From positions 388,682 to 452,681 of the forward strand of contig NZ_ML775959.1 of the NCBI RefSeq assembly GCF_009769385.1: a stretch of DNA of 64,000 bases, read 5' to 3'. Source of the stretch: Saccharothrix deserti (GTDB taxonomy: Bacteria; Actinomycetota; Actinomycetes; Mycobacteriales; Pseudonocardiaceae). The translations under genes were made by a program, and so were the position numbers. How positions within the stretch are numbered: the first letter of the stretch is position 1; the number at the start of each line of letters is the position of its first letter. The notes under the pieces are model-generated. The model worked only from the letters and a program-made list of their open reading frames with translations. It had not been told where the DNA came from and made no database searches. Of this stretch, positions 61,011 through 64,000 are shown piece after piece.

Positions 61011-64000
61011 TTGAGCGGCGCGGATGTGGTTGTTTGGGTGCTGTCGGGCCGGAACGCTCGGGCGGTGCGGGCACAGGCGGAGAAGCTCGCGTCCTTTGTG
61101 GCCGAACGCCCCGAGCTGCGTCCGGCGGACGTCGGGCTGTCGCTGGTGCGCACGCGTGCCGCGTTGAGCCACCGCGCGGTCGTGCTCGGCGCGGACCGGT
61201 CGGAGTTGCTGGCGGGTTTGGCTCGGATCGCGGACTCGATGCCTGCGGGCGAGGGACGTCCGGTGTTCGTGTTCCCTGGCCAAGGGGCGCAGTGGCAGGG
61301 CATGGCAGTGGAGTTGCTGGGCTCGTCGCCGGTGTTCGCCGCGCGGATGGCGGAGTGCGCGGAGGCGTTGCGGCCGTTCGTGGACTGGGACCTGACCGAC
61401 GCGCTGTCCGGCCCGCTGGACCGGGTGGACGTCGTGCAGCCGGTGTTGTGGGCGGTCATGGTGTCGTTGGCCGGGTTGTGGCGTGCGTATGGCGTGGAGC
61501 CCGCTGCGGTGGTGGGGCATTCGCAGGGGGAGATCGCGGCTGCTTGTGTGGCGGGGGCGTTGTCGTTGGAGGACGGCGCGCGGGTGGTTGCGTTGCGCAG
61601 TCGGGTCATCGCGACGGAACTCGCCGGGCGGGGCGGGATGATGTCTGTGCCGCTGCCCGCGTCCGAGCTGGCGGCGTGGCTGGACGTGGTCGAGCTGGCG
61701 GCTGTGAACGGTGCGCGGTCCAGCGTGGTCTGCGGTGAGAGCAAGGCGCTGGACGAGCTGTTCGCGGAGCTGACCTCCAGGGGTGTGCAGGCCAAGCGCA
61801 TCCAGGTGGACTACGCCTCGCACTCGCGGTACGTCGAGGCGGTCCGCGAGCCGCTGGCCGACCTGCTCGCCGCCGTTCGGCCGCGGTCGGCCAAGGTCCC
61901 TTTTTACTCCACGGTGACCGGTGGGCTGTTGGACACCACCGCGCTGGACGCCGGGTACTGGTACCGCAACCTGCGGCAGACCGTGCGGTTCGACGAGGCC
62001 ACCCGCGCCGTGCTGGGCGCGGGTGCCGACCTGTTCATCGAGGTCAGCCCTCATCCGGTGGTGCGGCTCGGGCTCCAGGAGACGATCGAGGCCGAGCGGT
62101 CGGTCGCGACGACCGTCGGCACGCTGCGGCGCGGCGAGGGCGGCCTCGCCCGGTTCACCGAGTCGTTGGGCGAGGCTTACGCGCGGGGCGCGTCGGTGGA
62201 CTGGGAGCCGTTCTTCCCGGACGCGGAGTTGGTGGACCTGCCCACCTACGCGTTCCAGCGTCGTCGGTACTGGGTCGACGCCGCTCCGGCGGCCGACGCC
62301 GCCGGGTTGGGGCAGGCGTCTGCGGGGCACCCGTTGCTGGGTGCGGTCGTCGACCAGGCGGGCGCCGACGGGGCGCTGTTCACCAGCAGGTTGTCGCGGG
62401 GCACGCACCCGTGGCTGGCCGATCACGCGGCGCTGGGCGAGGTGCTGCTCCCCGCGACCGCGTTCGTGGAACTGGCGCTGCGGGCGGGGGACCACGTCGG
62501 CTGCCCGGTGGTCGAGGAGCTGACGCTCGCCGCGCCGTTGGTGCTGCCCGAGCGGGGCAGCGTGCAATTGCAGGTCACGGTCGGCGCTTTGGCGGAGTCG
62601 GGCGCCCGCCCGATCACGGTGCACTCCCGCGAGGACGGCCCGTGGACGCTGCACGCCGAGGGCGTGCTCGGCCCGCCCGCCGCCGCACCGGCCTTCGACC
62701 TCACCGCTTGGCCGCCGCGCGACGCCACGCCGATCGCGCTCGACGGCCTCTACGACCGCCTCGCTGTTCGGGGTTACGCCTACGGTCCGGTGTTCCAGGG
62801 TTTACGCGCTGCCTGGCGGCGGGGCGCCGAGCTGTTCGCGGAAGTGGCCCTGCCCGAGCAGGCGCACGGCGACGCGGAGCGGTTCCTGGCGCACCCGGCG
62901 TTGGTGGACGCGGCCATGCACGCGAGCCTGCTCGACGGTGACGGGACGGTGCTGCCGTTCGCTTGGACCGGTGTCGCGCTGCACGCCGCCGGGGCGAAGG
63001 GCCTGCGCGTGCGGCTGGGCCCGGACGGTGCCATCGAGGCGGCGGACCAGACCGGTCGACCGGTGCTGTCGGTGAGGTCCCTCGCGGCCCGGCCGGTGAC
63101 GGAGATCAGGCGGCCCGGCCCGACGCCGATGCGGATCGACCTGGTGCCGGTGGCCGTTCCGGAGATGTCCGAGGACATGCCGGTCTACACGTGCCAGAGT
63201 GGCTCGGGCGACGTGCTCGCGGACCTGCGAACCCTGCTCCACGACGCTTTGCGGGCGGTCCAGCAGGCCGATCGGCTCGCCGTGGTGACGCCGCCGGGCG
63301 ACCTCGCAGCAGCGGCCGTGCGCGGCCTGGTGCGCGCCGCTCAGCGCGAACACCCCGACCGGCTCGTGCTGGTCGATTCGGACGGCACCGCCGCCTCGGC
63401 CGAGGTGCTGCCCCGAGCGTTGGGGTCCGGTGAACCCGAGATCGTGCTGCGGGAGGGGCGTGTGTTCGCTCCTCGGTTGGTGGTCGGGTCTGGGCCGGGG
63501 GAGCCGTTGCCGCCGGGCGACACCGTGCTGATCACGGGCGGCACGGGTGGGTTGGGTGCGGTGGTGGCGCGGCACCTGGCCGCTGAGCACGGTGTGCGGC
63601 GTCTCGTGTTGACCAGCCGTCGCGGTCCGGAGGCTCCTGGTTGGTCGGAGTTGCGCGACGAGCTGGCTGCGTTGGGGGCTGAGGCGACCGCTGTCGTCTG
63701 CGACGTGTCCGACCGTGGTCAGCTGGCCGATGTGCTTGCGGCGCACCGGTTCACCGGTGTCGTGCACGCCGCCGGGGTGCTGGACGACGGGGTGGTCGAC
63801 TCGCTCACGTCGGAGCGGATCGACACCGTGCTGGGTCCCAAGGCCGACGCGGCTTGGCACCTGCACGAACTCACCGCGGACGCCGATCTCGGCATGTTCG
63901 TGCTGTTCTCGTCCGCCGCCGGGATGCTCGGCTCGGCAGGACAGGCCAACTACGCGGCGGCCAACGCCTTCCTGGACGCACTGGCCGAGCACCGGCGGGC
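61011..64000 (+). CDS. Type I modular polyketide synthase, KS-less start, truncated by window end
   Basis: At least 996 residues, open at the right edge. TTG 61011 follows AGGAGG by eight bases; GTG 61002 is in frame but too near the SD. The protein begins with the linker normally found after a ketosynthase ([20 protein letters not shown]). Acyltransferase: [12 protein letters not shown] at ~84, GHSQGE at ~168, and YASHS at ~266, the methylmalonyl-CoA type. Dehydratase from ~437: [10 protein letters not shown] near 470 and [10 protein letters not shown] near 632, both catalytic residues present. Ketoreductase: TGGTGGLG near 840, HAAGVLDD (B-type LDD) and [11 protein letters not shown] near 981. 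ACP would lie beyond the window. Confidence 0.93.
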   Translation, partial: MSGADVVVWVLSGRNARAVRAQAEKLASFVAERPELRPADVGLSLVRTRAALSHRAVVLGADRSELLAGLARIADSMPAGEGRPVFVFPGQGAQWQGMAVELLGSSPVFAARMAECAEALRPFVDWDLTDALSGPLDRVDVVQPVLWAVMVSLAGLWRAYGVEPAAVVGHSQGEIAAACVAGALSLEDGARVVALRSRVIATELAGRGGMMSVPLPASELAAWLDVVELAAVNGARSSVVCGESKALDELFAELTSRGVQAKRIQVDYASHSRYVEAVREPLADLLAAVRPRSAKVPFYSTVTGGLLDTTALDAGYWYRNLRQTVRFDEATRAVLGAGADLFIEVSPHPVVRLGLQETIEAERSVATTVGTLRRGEGGLARFTESLGEAYARGASVDWEPFFPDAELVDLPTYAFQRRRYWVDAAPAADAAGLGQASAGHPLLGAVVDQAGADGALFTSRLSRGTHPWLADHAALGEVLLPATAFVELALRAGDHVGCPVVEELTLAAPLVLPERGSVQLQVTVGALAESGARPITVHSREDGPWTLHAEGVLGPPAAAPAFDLTAWPPRDATPIALDGLYDRLAVRGYAYGPVFQGLRAAWRRGAELFAEVALPEQAHGDAERFLAHPALVDAAMHASLLDGDGTVLPFAWTGVALHAAGAKGLRVRLGPDGAIEAADQTGRPVLSVRSLAARPVTEIRRPGPTPMRIDLVPVAVPEMSEDMPVYTCQSGSGDVLADLRTLLHDALRAVQQADRLAVVTPPGDLAAAAVRGLVRAAQREHPDRLVLVDSDGTAASAEVLPRALGSGEPEIVLREGRVFAPRLVVGSGPGEPLPPGDTVLITGGTGGLGAVVARHLAAEHGVRRLVLTSRRGPEAPGWSELRDELAALGAEATAVVCDVSDRGQLADVLAAHRFTGVVHAAGVLDDGVVDSLTSERIDTVLGPKADAAWHLHELTADADLGMFVLFSSAAGMLGSAGQANYAAANAFLDALAEHRR

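Noticed and set aside
1..64000. CRISPR arrays, tRNA/rRNA genes, insertion sequences, integrase or att sites
   Set aside because: None seen: no regularly spaced direct repeats, no cloverleaf sequence, no transposase or integrase motifs. Decayed genes look like deletion products rather than IS insertions.

Overview
The window looks like chromosomal DNA of a filamentous actinomycete, most likely Pseudonocardiales (Saccharothrix/Actinosynnema/Lentzea type). This rests on very high GC, strong GC3 bias, GTG/TTG starts, actinobacterial gene families (C- ribosomal proteins, SigJ-type ECF factor, DUF2795, HmaS/Hmo/HpgT) and dense biosynthetic genes. Taxonomy is inferred from gene content only.

Region 1 (1-4.7 kb) is a zinc-starvation island. 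A Zur-box-like palindrome at 2395-2416 sits between two divergent operons. Leftward are rpmB (internally deleted), rpmG, rpsN, rpsR and a CobW GTPase. Rightward are a CobW/Mrf-like protein without a P-loop, rpmE (L31) and rpmF (L32). All these ribosomal proteins are cysteine-free except for one Cys in L28, that is, they are the zinc-independent paralogues.

Region 2 (4.7-15.2 kb): a small ATP-binding kinase-like protein, a membrane protein, then a fructan/sucrose utilisation locus: secreted GH32 fructanase, intracellular GH32 hydrolase, two ABC permeases, lipoprotein binding protein and LacI regulator with a likely operator next to its start.

Region 3 (15.4-25.3 kb) is a patchwork of accessory genes and remains: an AA10 LPMO without signal peptide, a decayed urease locus, a pentapeptide-repeat scrap, an ECF sigma factor with an SDR/epimerase tail, an SDR, small secreted proteins, a DegT/DnrJ remnant, an RHS N-terminus fused to P-domains, and a quinone-oxidoreductase-like enzyme.

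Region 4 (25.4-57.9 kb) is an unusual dissociated NRPS-like cluster. It has four free-standing AMP ligases, six carrier domains, two free-standing condensation-like proteins, three thioesterases (one with a Cys nucleophile), a KAS II, a KAS III-like enzyme with a degenerate partner, a glycosyltransferase and one C-A-PCP module whose catalytic residues look lost. It also encodes a 4-hydroxyphenylglycine route (HmaS-like, Hmo-like, HpgT-like), an Fe/2-oxoglutarate oxygenase, a TPP-dependent E1 alpha/beta pair without E2/E3, a hydrolase and two ABC exporters. The most economical reading is that aryl units from 4-hydroxyphenylpyruvate are loaded on discrete carriers, condensed by enzymes acting in trans, possibly glycosylated, and exported. 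The product cannot be named from the sequence.

Region 5 (58-64 kb): a frameshifted P450 fragment, an SRPBCC protein, an FAD monooxygenase/epoxidase-like enzyme and a type I PKS that runs off the window. The PKS starts at the post-KS linker (AT-DH-KR seen, no KS). It may be the edge of a second cluster.
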